From Sulfurimonas hydrogeniphila (GTDB lineage: Bacteria; Campylobacterota; Campylobacteria; Campylobacterales; Sulfurimonadaceae): DNA of 64,000 nt. Each line of letters opens with the position of its first letter. The stretch's first letter is position 1. The stretch spans positions 1,736,001-1,800,000 of the forward strand of contig NZ_CP035534.1 of NCBI RefSeq assembly GCF_009068765.1, given 5' to 3'. Below, piece after piece: positions 48,655 through 56,535 of the stretch. The notes below the pieces were generated by a model. It had not been told where the DNA came from, did no database searches, and saw only the letters and a list, made by a program, of their open reading frames with translations. The translations under genes and the position numbers were made by a program.

Positions 48655-48905
48655 CAATCGTAGAATTTGTCTTTGACATGTTACTCTCAAGTTCATTGTT
48701 GTTTGTTGCCTATAAAACACTTACATGTAAAGACTTGTTTCAGGCTATTGTCTTTTTTATCGTCTTTGGTTTGTTAATATCTGTTGCATGGGGACGGTTG
48801 GGTGCTTACGATGTTGCTATGGCCGAAGTGGTTATTGGTGCCGGACTTACAGGGGCACTGCTGTTAAGTGCTTTGGTCAAACTCAAGAAAATGAATATAG
48901 ATTAA
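48642..48905 (+). CDS. MbhD/DUF4040-like antiporter subunit
   Basis: An 87-residue three-helix protein resembling the MbhD (DUF4040) domain, which in most Mrp systems is fused to the C-terminal end of the large MrpA subunit. The key segment GLLISVAWGRLGAYDVAMAEVVIGAGLTGALLL includes a membrane Glu important in this family. Here it stands as its own gene, as in Mbh/Mbs-type complexes of archaea. Confidence 0.82.
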   Translation: METLAIVEFVFDMLLSSSLLFVAYKTLTCKDLFQAIVFFIVFGLLISVAWGRLGAYDVAMAEVVIGAGLTGALLLSALVKLKKMNID

Positions 48906-48925
48906 AACAAGAGAGGGTATAAAGT

Positions 48926-49585
48926 ATGGTACGTTTTTTTACATTCATTTTAACAGCCCTTCTTTTTGCAGGCTTAACGTATACCGTTTTATCTTTACCT
49001 CAACAGACACAGGGTCTTGCCCAAACAGTAGGCTCACAAATGCAAAACAGCGGTGTTTCCAATCCTGTAACAGCGGTATTGATGAACTTCCGTGCCTATG
49101 ACACCCTCCTTGAGATGGCGGTTTTGTTTATTGCTCTTTTGGGAGTTTATTCATTGGGCAGTTCAGCAAGAGAGGCGAAGTCTCTTTTAAAAAGTCCTGT
49201 ATTAAAAAGATTGGGAGGGATTTTGGTTCCTGTATTGCTTTTGCTGAGTGCTTATATTTTATGGATTGGAGCACAGGCTCCAGGCGGTGCTTTTCAGGCC
49301 GGTTCTATTTTAAGTGCTACTGGAATTTTAATCTTTTTAAGCGGGTGGAAACTTGATTTGTCTTATAAAAATTTCTTTGTACGACTTCTTGCAAGTACAG
49401 GTTTGCTTGCTTTTGTTCTTGTTTCGGCAATCACACTACTGTTTTCTGATACACTTCTTGAATTTTCTGCAACAGAGGCTTCTTATTTCATTTTTATTCT
49501 TGAAGCCGCTGCAACTGTTTCAATAGCAATAACTCTGTTTAATCTTTTTTTTACTATTTTTGCACAACCAAAGGAAGAGAAGTGA
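48926..49585 (+). CDS. Mrp-type antiporter subunit B (MbhE plus MnhB domains)
   Basis: A 219-residue membrane protein. The first 90 residues (an N-terminal helix, then a helix starting YDTLLEMAVLFIALLG) correspond to the MbhE part that in MrpA-type systems ends subunit A. The remainder is MnhB-like, with APGGAFQAGSILSATGILIFL, the family signature. Its stop overlaps the subunit C GTG start (GTGA). Confidence 0.85.
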   Translation: MVRFFTFILTALLFAGLTYTVLSLPQQTQGLAQTVGSQMQNSGVSNPVTAVLMNFRAYDTLLEMAVLFIALLGVYSLGSSAREAKSLLKSPVLKRLGGILVPVLLLLSAYILWIGAQAPGGAFQAGSILSATGILIFLSGWKLDLSYKNFFVRLLASTGLLAFVLVSAITLLFSDTLLEFSATEASYFIFILEAAATVSIAITLFNLFFTIFAQPKEEK

Positions 49586-49890
49586 GCACACTGTTTTTCT
49601 ATGCTGTCGCTGGAATCGGACTTTTTTGTACAGGTTTGTATACACTCATTGTACAGGCCCATCTTTTGCGAAAACTGCTTGCCATAAACATTATGGGAAG
49701 CGGTGTTTTTCTTTTACTTGTCTCCCTCTCCATGCGCACTGCAGGCACACAGCCGGACCCGGTACCGCATGCCATGGTCATTACGGGGATAGTTGTTGCT
49801 ATATCCGCAACAGCCCTGGCCCTGGTTTTTATGATAAAAATTGCATTAAAAACAGGCAAAGCAGAGCTTTCAAGCCTGGAAGAAAAGTGA
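49582..49890 (+). CDS. Mrp-type antiporter subunit C (NuoK-like)
   Basis: A 102-residue three-helix protein of the MnhC/NuoK family. Helix 2 begins LAINIMGSGVFLLLVS and the next loop has the TQPDPVPHAMVITGIVVAISATALAL segment typical of MnhC. The start is GTG with AAGGAAGAGA upstream. Its final base is the first base of the next ATG. Confidence 0.9.
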   Translation: MSTLFFYAVAGIGLFCTGLYTLIVQAHLLRKLLAINIMGSGVFLLLVSLSMRTAGTQPDPVPHAMVITGIVVAISATALALVFMIKIALKTGKAELSSLEEK

Positions 49891-51356
49891 TGTATTTAAA
49901 ACTTGTATTAGCAACCCCTTGGGAAGTTTTTTTGATTTTATTGCCGATTTTAGGAGGATTATTCTCTTTTCTTTTGCCGAAATTCAATAAAGCTATCGGT
50001 ATTTCCACACTCATACTCACACTCTTTTTTGTAGTTTTTATTGCTCTGAAACTACGTACGCAAGGTGCTTTTTATCATCTTGTAGGCGGCTGGGATGCAC
50101 CCTTGGGTATAAACCTTTACATAGACGGTTTAAGTCTTGTTATGCTTGGACTGACTGCACTCATCGGAGTCGGAGCAAGTGTCTATGCAGGAAAATATTT
50201 TACGCAGACACAGTCTCTTTGGTTTTGGCCAATCTGGCTGTTTCTCATAGCCGGGATTAATGCTCTTTTCTTATCGCAGGATATCTTTAATTTTTATGTA
50301 ACTTTGGAACTTATCGGACTGGCCTCTGCTGCCCTGACTGCTTTGAGCAATACAAAAGAGGCACTGACAGGAGCTATGCGGTATTTGTTAGTGACACTGC
50401 TTGGCTCGCTTGCTTATCTTTTAGGCGTCGCTCTGTTGTATCATGGTTTTGGAAGTGTAGATATTGCCATTCTTTCAAATACAATAGAATCTACCCCTGC
50501 AGCATGGGCTGCAATGGGTCTGATGAGTGCCGGTTTGCTTCTTAAAAGCGCTCTTTTTCCTTTGCATTTCTGGCTTCCGCCTGCACATGCCAGTGCTCCT
50601 GCCCCTATAAGTGCAGTATTGTCGGCGCTCATCATCAAAGCTTCCATATATATACAGCTGCGCTTATGGATATCTCTTTTTTTTCCTCTGCATAATTTTT
50701 ATTTTGAAATATTTTTTGCTGTACTTGGATCCATAGCCGTTTTATGGGGCTCCGTTCAGGCACTTGTGCAGACTCGGCTGAAACTGCTCATAGCCTACTC
50801 CACAGTAGCGCAGGTAGGCTATCTTTTTCTTGCTTTTTCTTTGGCTTTGGGAGGGGTGTCTGTAGCATGGAGCGCACTTATCTATCTTATGCTCTCACAT
50901 GCACTGGCAAAAAGTGCTTTGTTCCTTGTAGCAGGAAATTTATTGCATTTTCACGGGCATGACCGTATCATTGATTTGGACCGTATTGCACAAAGGCTTC
51001 CTTTGAGTACTGCTGCTTTTGCTTTAGCGGGAGTGAGTATTATCGGATTACCCCTCAGTGGCGGTTTTATAGGCAAATGGTTTCTCCTTGAAGCATCACT
51101 TGCAGACAACAACTGGGGAATAACCGCAGTAGTTCTTCTGGGCGGATTGTTGGCTGCAGGATATATTTTCAAGGTTTTAGGGTTCACTTTTACAAAGACC
51201 ACTCGTACACAAAAGGCACAAAACATTCCTCTCTCAATGGAACTTGTACCTCTGTGTCTTGCGATAATGGCAATTTTGACAGGTTTTTTTGCCACACCAC
51301 TGCTTTCGCTGATACATATCGGAAATCCTTTTGGAAACATTGGAGCAGCCCCGTGA
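49890..51356 (+). CDS. Proton-translocating antiporter subunit, first NuoL/M/N-like (MrpD type)
   Basis: A 488-residue, about 14-helix protein of the complex I/Mrp antiporter-like family. The ion-path residues are present: Glu140 in helix 5 (DIFNFYVTLEL), Lys in KSALFPLHFWLP of helix 7 with nearby His, and Lys in GGFIGKWFL of helix 12. It carries a WDAPLGI segment near the N-terminus like MrpD. No MrpA-type C-terminal extension is attached. Confidence 0.87.
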   Translation: MYLKLVLATPWEVFLILLPILGGLFSFLLPKFNKAIGISTLILTLFFVVFIALKLRTQGAFYHLVGGWDAPLGINLYIDGLSLVMLGLTALIGVGASVYAGKYFTQTQSLWFWPIWLFLIAGINALFLSQDIFNFYVTLELIGLASAALTALSNTKEALTGAMRYLLVTLLGSLAYLLGVALLYHGFGSVDIAILSNTIESTPAAWAAMGLMSAGLLLKSALFPLHFWLPPAHASAPAPISAVLSALIIKASIYIQLRLWISLFFPLHNFYFEIFFAVLGSIAVLWGSVQALVQTRLKLLIAYSTVAQVGYLFLAFSLALGGVSVAWSALIYLMLSHALAKSALFLVAGNLLHFHGHDRIIDLDRIAQRLPLSTAAFALAGVSIIGLPLSGGFIGKWFLLEASLADNNWGITAVVLLGGLLAAGYIFKVLGFTFTKTTRTQKAQNIPLSMELVPLCLAIMAILTGFFATPLLSLIHIGNPFGNIGAAP

Positions 51357-52846
51357 GTTTTAACACATACATTCCCCTGTTTGTAGTTTTAAGTTCATTT
51401 CTGCCTGCTCTGATAATCTTCAGACTTTCAGAAAAGCAACATACTCTTCGTACACTTTTGAACCTTTCAGGGATTTTTATAACACTTGTTTTAGTCATAT
51501 GGATGTTTGTCGGTGTCTATTACGGAGAACATTATGAAATACGTTTTGCGCTTATCCAGAATCTTGATATCAGTTTGCGTGCCGGACCTTTTGCTCTTTT
51601 TTTTACAGGGCTTTCAAGTGTTTTGTGGTTTATAACCACAATCTATGCTATTGGTTATCTGGAGGGATCTGCGCATAGCAGCCGTTTTTTCGGGTTTTTC
51701 AATCTTTGTATTACGGCCACTATTGGCATTGCCTTATCCGGAAACCTCATCACTTTTTTGCTTTTTTATGAAATACTGACACTTTCTGCCTACCCTCTTA
51801 TTATCCATAGAGGTACTGAAGAGTCCCGTCTTGCAGGCAGCAGATACCTTCTCTATACTCTGATTGGAGGTGCCTTGTTATTGCTGGGAACAGTATGGCT
51901 TTATACATTAACCGGTACACTTGAGTTTACGCCAAAAGGATTTGTGCAAACAATACTGCAAGAGCATTCTTCGGCTCTTGTAATAATTTTCATCCTTTTA
52001 ATTGCAGGATTCGGTGTCAAAGCAGCACTCTTTCCTCTGCATGGATGGCTGCCGCAAGCCATGGTGGCTCCGGCACCGGTAAGTGCTCTCTTGCATGCAG
52101 TCGCCGTTGTCAAAGCAGGAGCATTCGGTATAGTACGCGTTGTATATGAAGTATACGGACTTGAAACAGCAGCTTTTCTTGGTTTGACAACACCTCTGGC
52201 TGTTATAGCTTCCATCACTATCATATACGGCTCTCTCAGAGCACTTTTTCAGGATAATCTCAAACGAAGGCTGGCTTTTTCTACAATAAGCCAGGTTTCT
52301 TATATCATCCTTGGTATTGCCATAGTGGGTCCCATCGCAACAACAGGGGGAATTATACATCTTGTGCACCAAGGTGTTATGAAAATCACTCTCTTTTTTG
52401 GAGCAGGAAATTTTGCAGAAACACTTGGCGTATATCAGGTAAGCCAAATGAACGGCATCGCAAAACGCATGCCCTGGACTATGGTGTCTTTTACTATCGG
52501 CGCCCTTGGCATGATCGGTATACCTCCGATTGCAGGATTTATTACGAAATGGTACCTGGGACTTGGTGCTTTGGAATCCGGGCAGGGGTGGGTAATAGCT
52601 GTACTTGCTGCGAGCAGTCTCCTGAATGCAGGATACTTTTTACCTATACTTTATCGAGCATGGTTTTTGGCACCTCCAAAATCCTGGCCTGATGAACATA
52701 ATTTTTCAAAAGGGGAAACAAAACTCAGTCTCTTATGGCCGCCGCTTATTACAGCATTTTTTGCTCTTTCTTTTGGTCTGTTCGCCGCTTCTCCCTGGAG
52801 TCCTTTAGCATGGGTGCATCTCATTACCCAGCGGGAGTTTTTTTAA
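51353..52846 (+). CDS. Proton-translocating antiporter subunit, second NuoL/M/N-like
   Basis: A 497-residue, about 14-helix family member. Glu140 (FLLFYEILTL), Lys in GVKAALFPLHGWLPQA and Lys in GFITKWYLG are all present, so it should carry protons or Na+. The GTG start overlaps the previous stop (GTGA) and has GGAG upstream; the frame is open 33 codons further but that part is out of family. YAIGYLEGS and HRGTEESRLAGSRYLLYTLIGG resemble the MrpA/NuoL N-terminal half. Confidence 0.87.
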   Translation: MSFNTYIPLFVVLSSFLPALIIFRLSEKQHTLRTLLNLSGIFITLVLVIWMFVGVYYGEHYEIRFALIQNLDISLRAGPFALFFTGLSSVLWFITTIYAIGYLEGSAHSSRFFGFFNLCITATIGIALSGNLITFLLFYEILTLSAYPLIIHRGTEESRLAGSRYLLYTLIGGALLLLGTVWLYTLTGTLEFTPKGFVQTILQEHSSALVIIFILLIAGFGVKAALFPLHGWLPQAMVAPAPVSALLHAVAVVKAGAFGIVRVVYEVYGLETAAFLGLTTPLAVIASITIIYGSLRALFQDNLKRRLAFSTISQVSYIILGIAIVGPIATTGGIIHLVHQGVMKITLFFGAGNFAETLGVYQVSQMNGIAKRMPWTMVSFTIGALGMIGIPPIAGFITKWYLGLGALESGQGWVIAVLAASSLLNAGYFLPILYRAWFLAPPKSWPDEHNFSKGETKLSLLWPPLITAFFALSFGLFAASPWSPLAWVHLITQREFF

Positions 52847-52847
52847 A

Positions 52848-54491
52848 ATGTATGAAACGTCTGTAAACAGCCTGCTCTTATTGGGTGTACTCTGGCCTCT
52901 AATGCTGGTTCCCCTGTTGTCTCTAAAAAAAATCCGTCCTATAACTTTATCGCTTGCTGCATGGGCAGGTATCCCTGCACTTTTTGCCGCTTTACTTGTC
53001 TCGCCTAGCATCGCTCATTGGAATTTTCCATGGTTGCTTCTTGGTATGAAAATCGGACTCGATGCCACAGGAACTCTTTTTTTGCTTGACAGTGCACTCC
53101 TTTGGTCTGTTGCCGGCATCTACACAAAAGCATATTTTTCCAAAGAAGACAGACAGATCTCTTTTTATAGTTTTTTTCTGCTTGCAATGGCCGGAAACTT
53201 TGGACTTGTAATATCTCAGGATATTTTCAGCTTTTATCTTTTTTTTACTTTAATGAGCTTTGCTTCATATGGACTTGTCGTCTTTAATAAAGACAAGGAA
53301 GCCTTTGATGCAGGATTAGTCTATATAATTTTGGTTGTTATTGGCGAAGTGATGCTTTTTGTTGCTTTTTTATTACTGGCGCAGACATCTGATGTAACTT
53401 CATTTGAATCTGTACGAACAGGATTTATAAACAACCCGAATAAAAATTTAGTAATCCTGTTGCTTTTTACTGCTTTTGGTATAAAGGCAGGGATTATCGG
53501 TTTACATGTATGGCTGCCTCTTGCGCATCCCGTAGCGCCCACACCTGCAAGTGCAGTTCTCTCCGGTGCAATGATAAATGCCGGACTTTTGGGATGGTTG
53601 CGATTCCTTCCATTAGGAGAGATCATCTCCCTCTACTGGGCAGCAGGCATTATACTTTTAGGTCTTTTAGCACAATTTTACGGAGTCATTATAGGCTTGA
53701 CACAACGTAATCCCAAAACACTTTTAGCCTATTCAAGCATAAGCCAGATGGGGATTATGACTATGCTTATAGGTTTTGGATTTTATCTGCCTGAGCATTG
53801 GAAGAGTATCTTGGCCGGTATCACTTTTTTTGCTTTGCATCATGGCCTCAGCAAAGGAGCTCTTTTTTTAGGTGTCGGCATGCTTGGCAGCACAAATAAA
53901 CTGCAAAGATATGCGATATGGCTCGGACTCTGTATACCTGCTCTTGCATTGGCAGCTGTGCCCTATAGCAGCGGCATGACAGCAAAATATTTGGTAAAAA
54001 GTTATACCGCGTACTTTGCAGCACCTTGGAGCAGTATGCTTTCCGTACTTCTTGTTATCGGCACTGTAAATACAACATTGCTTATGATAAGATTGCTGTA
54101 TTTGGTTCGGCCGGCTGCAGCTCCTTTTGGGGTCAGTACAAGTTTTTCTCTGCTTTGGCCTTGGATTTTGCTTCTTGCAGGCATTCTCTCTTTGCCATTT
54201 TCTTTAGACTTTTCTGTAGAAATTATGAGAGAGCTGAATGCCCTCCCTTTCCTGTACCCCTTGTTTTTGAGCATCTTTATCACTCTTTTTATAAGGAAAA
54301 TAAAAAAGTTTCAAAATATAAAACCTGTACCGGCAGGTGATATAGTCCTTTACTATGAAAAAGTTCTTCTTTTCTTAATCAGAAATGGCAAAAAATTTAA
54401 TTTTATTTTGCTTTACTACACTCGCTTTCTCTCTTTTTTAACTGCCAAAATCACAAAATTCTCAGATAAAATAGCAGCATGGATAAAATAA
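52848..54491 (+). CDS. Antiporter-like subunit, third NuoL/M/N-like, missing the helix-5 glutamate
   Basis: A 547-residue, 14-helix family member with an extra C-terminal helix and a Lys-rich tail. The helix-7 Lys (GIKAGIIGLHVWLP) and helix-12 Lys (SGMTAKYLVKSY) are present. Position 134, which aligns with Glu140 of the two preceding subunits, is Thr (SQDIFSFYLFFT). The frame and surroundings are clean, so the change is not caused by an indel. The subunit may be structural or use a different ion route. Confidence 0.85.
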   Translation: MYETSVNSLLLLGVLWPLMLVPLLSLKKIRPITLSLAAWAGIPALFAALLVSPSIAHWNFPWLLLGMKIGLDATGTLFLLDSALLWSVAGIYTKAYFSKEDRQISFYSFFLLAMAGNFGLVISQDIFSFYLFFTLMSFASYGLVVFNKDKEAFDAGLVYIILVVIGEVMLFVAFLLLAQTSDVTSFESVRTGFINNPNKNLVILLLFTAFGIKAGIIGLHVWLPLAHPVAPTPASAVLSGAMINAGLLGWLRFLPLGEIISLYWAAGIILLGLLAQFYGVIIGLTQRNPKTLLAYSSISQMGIMTMLIGFGFYLPEHWKSILAGITFFALHHGLSKGALFLGVGMLGSTNKLQRYAIWLGLCIPALALAAVPYSSGMTAKYLVKSYTAYFAAPWSSMLSVLLVIGTVNTTLLMIRLLYLVRPAAAPFGVSTSFSLLWPWILLLAGILSLPFSLDFSVEIMRELNALPFLYPLFLSIFITLFIRKIKKFQNIKPVPAGDIVLYYEKVLLFLIRNGKKFNFILLYYTRFLSFLTAKITKFSDKIAAWIK

Positions 54492-54540
54492 ACCAGCTAA
54501 AAAAGCATCCTACTATTTACAAATTAACAAATATATTTGG

Positions 54541-54546
54541 TATAAT
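54541..54546 (+). promoter_or_regulatory. -10 box of the tmRNA gene
   Basis: TATAAT lies 32 bases before the mature tmRNA 5' end, in the 87-base gap after the antiporter operon. This implies a 5' leader of about 25 bases to be removed, presumably by RNase P. The distal stretch TTTACAAATTAACA may hold a -35-like element, not clearly defined. Confidence 0.5.
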
Positions 54547-54578
54547 ATATTATTACTTTTAAAATAAGTAATAAATAT

Positions 54579-54953
54579 GGGGCTGACCTGGTTTCGACGG
54601 GATCTGGTGGCTCCCAACTGCATGTCGGACTGAGCATTCCGTTAGACGGCTCACAATTGCTTAAACGCAAACAATACAAATTATCGCCCAGCTTTAGCAG
54701 TAGCTTAAGTTTTAACCCCTCGTAAGAGGCGGGCTGCTTCACCTGTGGATTCTAAATAAGCAGGACTCGAAGTATAACCCTTCATTTAGATATATCTTAA
54801 GTCTGTCTCAGCTCAAGACGAATCCTTGAGACTGGTCTTGCGTAGCTTTGCAGGTTGTGTGAAGCAAGACGAGATTAAACAACCTTTCTAAGCATGTAGA
54901 CGTTGGGAGTAGCCAGGTTTCGGACTGCGGTTCGATTCCGCACAGCTCCACCA
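54579..54953 (+). ncRNA. ssrA: tmRNA
   Basis: A 375-base one-piece transfer-messenger RNA that rescues stalled ribosomes. The 5' GGGGCUGACCUGGUUUCGAC and 3' GGUUCGAUUCCGC...AGCUCCACCA ends pair as the tRNA-like domain, with the encoded CCA. The tag reading frame, bases 54667-54708, encodes ANNTNYRPALAVA and a stop. The ANNx start and the xPAxAxA-like end are the Campylobacterota type. The minus-strand open frames across it are shadows. Confidence 0.98.
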
Positions 54954-54967
54954 AACAGGACTGCAAC

Positions 54968-55462
54968 ATCTTTGGTAAAAAACTTGAATACATTTTTATA
55001 GCTGTCATCTTTATTTTTGGGAGTATTCTCATTTTCAACTCTTACCAAAGCTATCAATTTAAGCACAATCCTCTTCCACAAACATATATCAATCAAATAC
55101 AGGCAAAAGAGCAGGATGTTTTACAACACATGCAGGACAATTTTGGTTTCATTTACAGGTTTCCAATTATTATTACAGATAAAGTGCCGGGAAGACTTTA
55201 TGGTCTGACCTCTTACAAAAACGGAAAGATAAAGATATTTTTAAACAAAAAGGTAATGCAGGAGAGTATGCCTTATATGATTTCGGATGTAATCCCTCAT
55301 GAATATGCCCATGCTCTTCTTTTTAAACTCCATCAAAATGCTGTAAGAAATGATGGGCACTCCAGACTTTGGCAAGAAACCTGTAAAAGTCTGGGAGGAA
55401 AAAACTGCAGGCGCTATGTAGATCAAAAAGAGATTATCATGTCAAAAATGCCCTTTAAATAA
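54968..55462 (+). CDS. SprT-like zinc metalloprotease with N-terminal membrane anchor, apparent ATC start
   Basis: A 164-residue protein as given here: a membrane helix (about residues 9-23), then a SprT-like domain with HEYAH at 111-115 and a further His at 131 (DGHSRLW). A conventional ATG exists only at 55130, giving 110 residues without the helix and with a poor ribosome-binding site. The frame is open upstream to a TGA at 54860, with no ATG, GTG or TTG. An AGGA at 54957-54960 lies exactly seven bases before ATC at 54968, which would start the protein [M]FGKKLEYIF. Either ATC is used or the genome base is wrong or mutated. It begins 15 bases after tmRNA and probably shares its transcript. 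Confidence 0.65.
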   Translation: MFGKKLEYIFIAVIFIFGSILIFNSYQSYQFKHNPLPQTYINQIQAKEQDVLQHMQDNFGFIYRFPIIITDKVPGRLYGLTSYKNGKIKIFLNKKVMQESMPYMISDVIPHEYAHALLFKLHQNAVRNDGHSRLWQETCKSLGGKNCRRYVDQKEIIMSKMPFK

Positions 55463-55467
55463 TCTCC

Positions 55468-56151
55468 CTATTCGTCAATATCTCTTTGGGCATCTTGAAA
55501 ATAATATCCTGGAAATTCTATTTTTTGTAAAGATTTCAGCCCCTCTTCATTTTCTATGACTTTATACAGTTCCCCGTAAATAATCTGCGGTTCAAAAACA
55601 AAATTTTCTACAGTAGCTTTATTCTCCTGTGTTGCCAGGGATTCTGGTAAAAAAGTATCACAGACTACATCATAGTAACTCTCACGCAATAAATCATACT
55701 CATCCAGGTCTGTACTGCAGTCAAAATAGGAAAAGCTCATAGCCTCATCGCTGTTGTTTATTTCAAGACTCAGCATTATATTTGCTTTTCCCTGCTCTTT
55801 TCTTAGATATATTATATCGCCCTTGCATGCCTTTGTTAAGAGGTTTTTAATAGGTTTGAGTGTTTGATTGACCAGTTTAAAACTCTCCATTGAAATTTCT
55901 TTTTCTTCATTCTCTTCATCAGCACATGCAAGATACTCAATCTCCTCACCGTTCATGACTTTATATGTACATACGTCAGTTACAGCATCAAGCTCACCGC
56001 TTTGCGCATAAGCATCAATCTCTTCCATAATGCTTTTTATTTCTGATTCTTCGTTGATTTCCTCGTTTTCTAAATTAAATTCCTCAAAAGTCCCGACATT
56101 GCTCAGACTTACTATAGAAATATCACCTTCGATTATAATTTTTCTTTCCAT
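55468..56151 (-). CDS. Unknown acidic protein
   Basis: A 227-residue soluble protein, not recognised. It is rich in Glu and Asp (for example ENEEINEESE and ADEENEEKE), with alternating strand-like segments (RKIIIEGDISIV at the start) and no signal peptide or membrane helix. The start used has AGGAG five to six bases upstream. The frame is open 54 codons further, but that part includes the tRNA-Val gene in antisense to its function and reads GVTGSNPVSS, a standard tRNA shadow. It is convergent with the SprT-like gene, five bases apart. Confidence 0.7.
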   Translation of the reverse strand: MERKIIIEGDISIVSLSNVGTFEEFNLENEEINEESEIKSIMEEIDAYAQSGELDAVTDVCTYKVMNGEEIEYLACADEENEEKEISMESFKLVNQTLKPIKNLLTKACKGDIIYLRKEQGKANIMLSLEINNSDEAMSFSYFDCSTDLDEYDLLRESYYDVVCDTFLPESLATQENKATVENFVFEPQIIYGELYKVIENEEGLKSLQKIEFPGYYFQDAQRDIDE

Positions 56152-56252
56152 TGTATACTCCTGTCTGTTTTTTATGATTATACATCTTTTGGAATAAAAA
56201 GCAATGGAACTTAAGTAACAAATATGTGATTTTTTTATAAATTTTGTTATGA

Positions 56253-56327
56253 TGGTGCTCGATACTGGATTTGAACCAGTGACTCCTACCTTGTCGAGGT
56301 AGTACTCTACCACTGAGTTAATCGAGC
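56253..56327 (-). tRNA. tRNA-Val (GAC)
   Basis: A 75-base cloverleaf on the minus strand: acceptor GCTCGAT/ATCGAGC, D arm ACTC/GAGT, anticodon stem CTACC/GGTAG with loop TCGACAA giving anticodon GAC (Val), T arm ACTGG/CCAGT with TTCAAAT, then A and encoded CCA. It reads GTC codons (GTT by wobble). It is 101 bases upstream of the acidic protein gene on the same strand. Confidence 0.95.
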
Positions 56328-56467
56328 TGTAGTAAATGAAGAGTAAAATTCTACCAAAAAATCCTTAAACCAATTTTCTTTTTCAAACTTTTTGCGAATA
56401 TCTTTTTCTTTTCTATAATATTTTGAAAAACAATCTATTTTACTTTTAATTTATGTTTAGAAGTAGT

Positions 56468-56509
56468 ATAATTTCGCTCTAGAGATGATACACTGCTAAA
56501 AAGTATCAA
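56468..56509 (+). promoter_or_regulatory. pckA promoter -10 box and leader hairpin
   Basis: TATAAT at 56468-56473 gives a leader of about 56 bases. Within it, TGATAC at 56487-56492 and GTATCA at 56504-56509 form a 6-bp stem with an 11-base loop. No riboswitch family is recognised. AAGGT lies before the pckA ATG. The rest of the 208-base gap from the tRNA holds nothing else identified. Confidence 0.45.
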
Positions 56510-56535
56510 TTATTACATATACCACAAGGTAAACT

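Noticed and set aside
49560-49889. 110-codon N-terminal extension of the first NuoL/M/N-like subunit
   Set aside because: It overlaps the subunit C gene in another frame and is Cys/His-rich non-family sequence; the ATG at 49890 fits the family start.
46596-54491. Antiporter operon as a complex I, membrane hydrogenase or DUF2309-type bicarbonate transporter
   Set aside because: No NuoB/C/D/H/I, hydrogenase or DUF2309 subunit is present; subunits B, C, E, F and G are Mrp-type.
54524-55096. Several minus-strand open frames across 54.5-55.1 kb
   Set aside because: They are antisense to the tmRNA and the SprT-like gene and have no ribosome-binding site or family similarity.
56152-56313. N-terminal 54-codon extension of the acidic unknown protein, reading GVTGSNPVSS
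   Set aside because: It is the well-known translation shadow of a tRNA gene (tRNA-Val here), and a proper AGGAG lies before the internal ATG.
56487-56509. Riboswitch in the pckA leader
   Set aside because: The leader is only about 56 bases with one weak 6-bp hairpin and no known aptamer motif.
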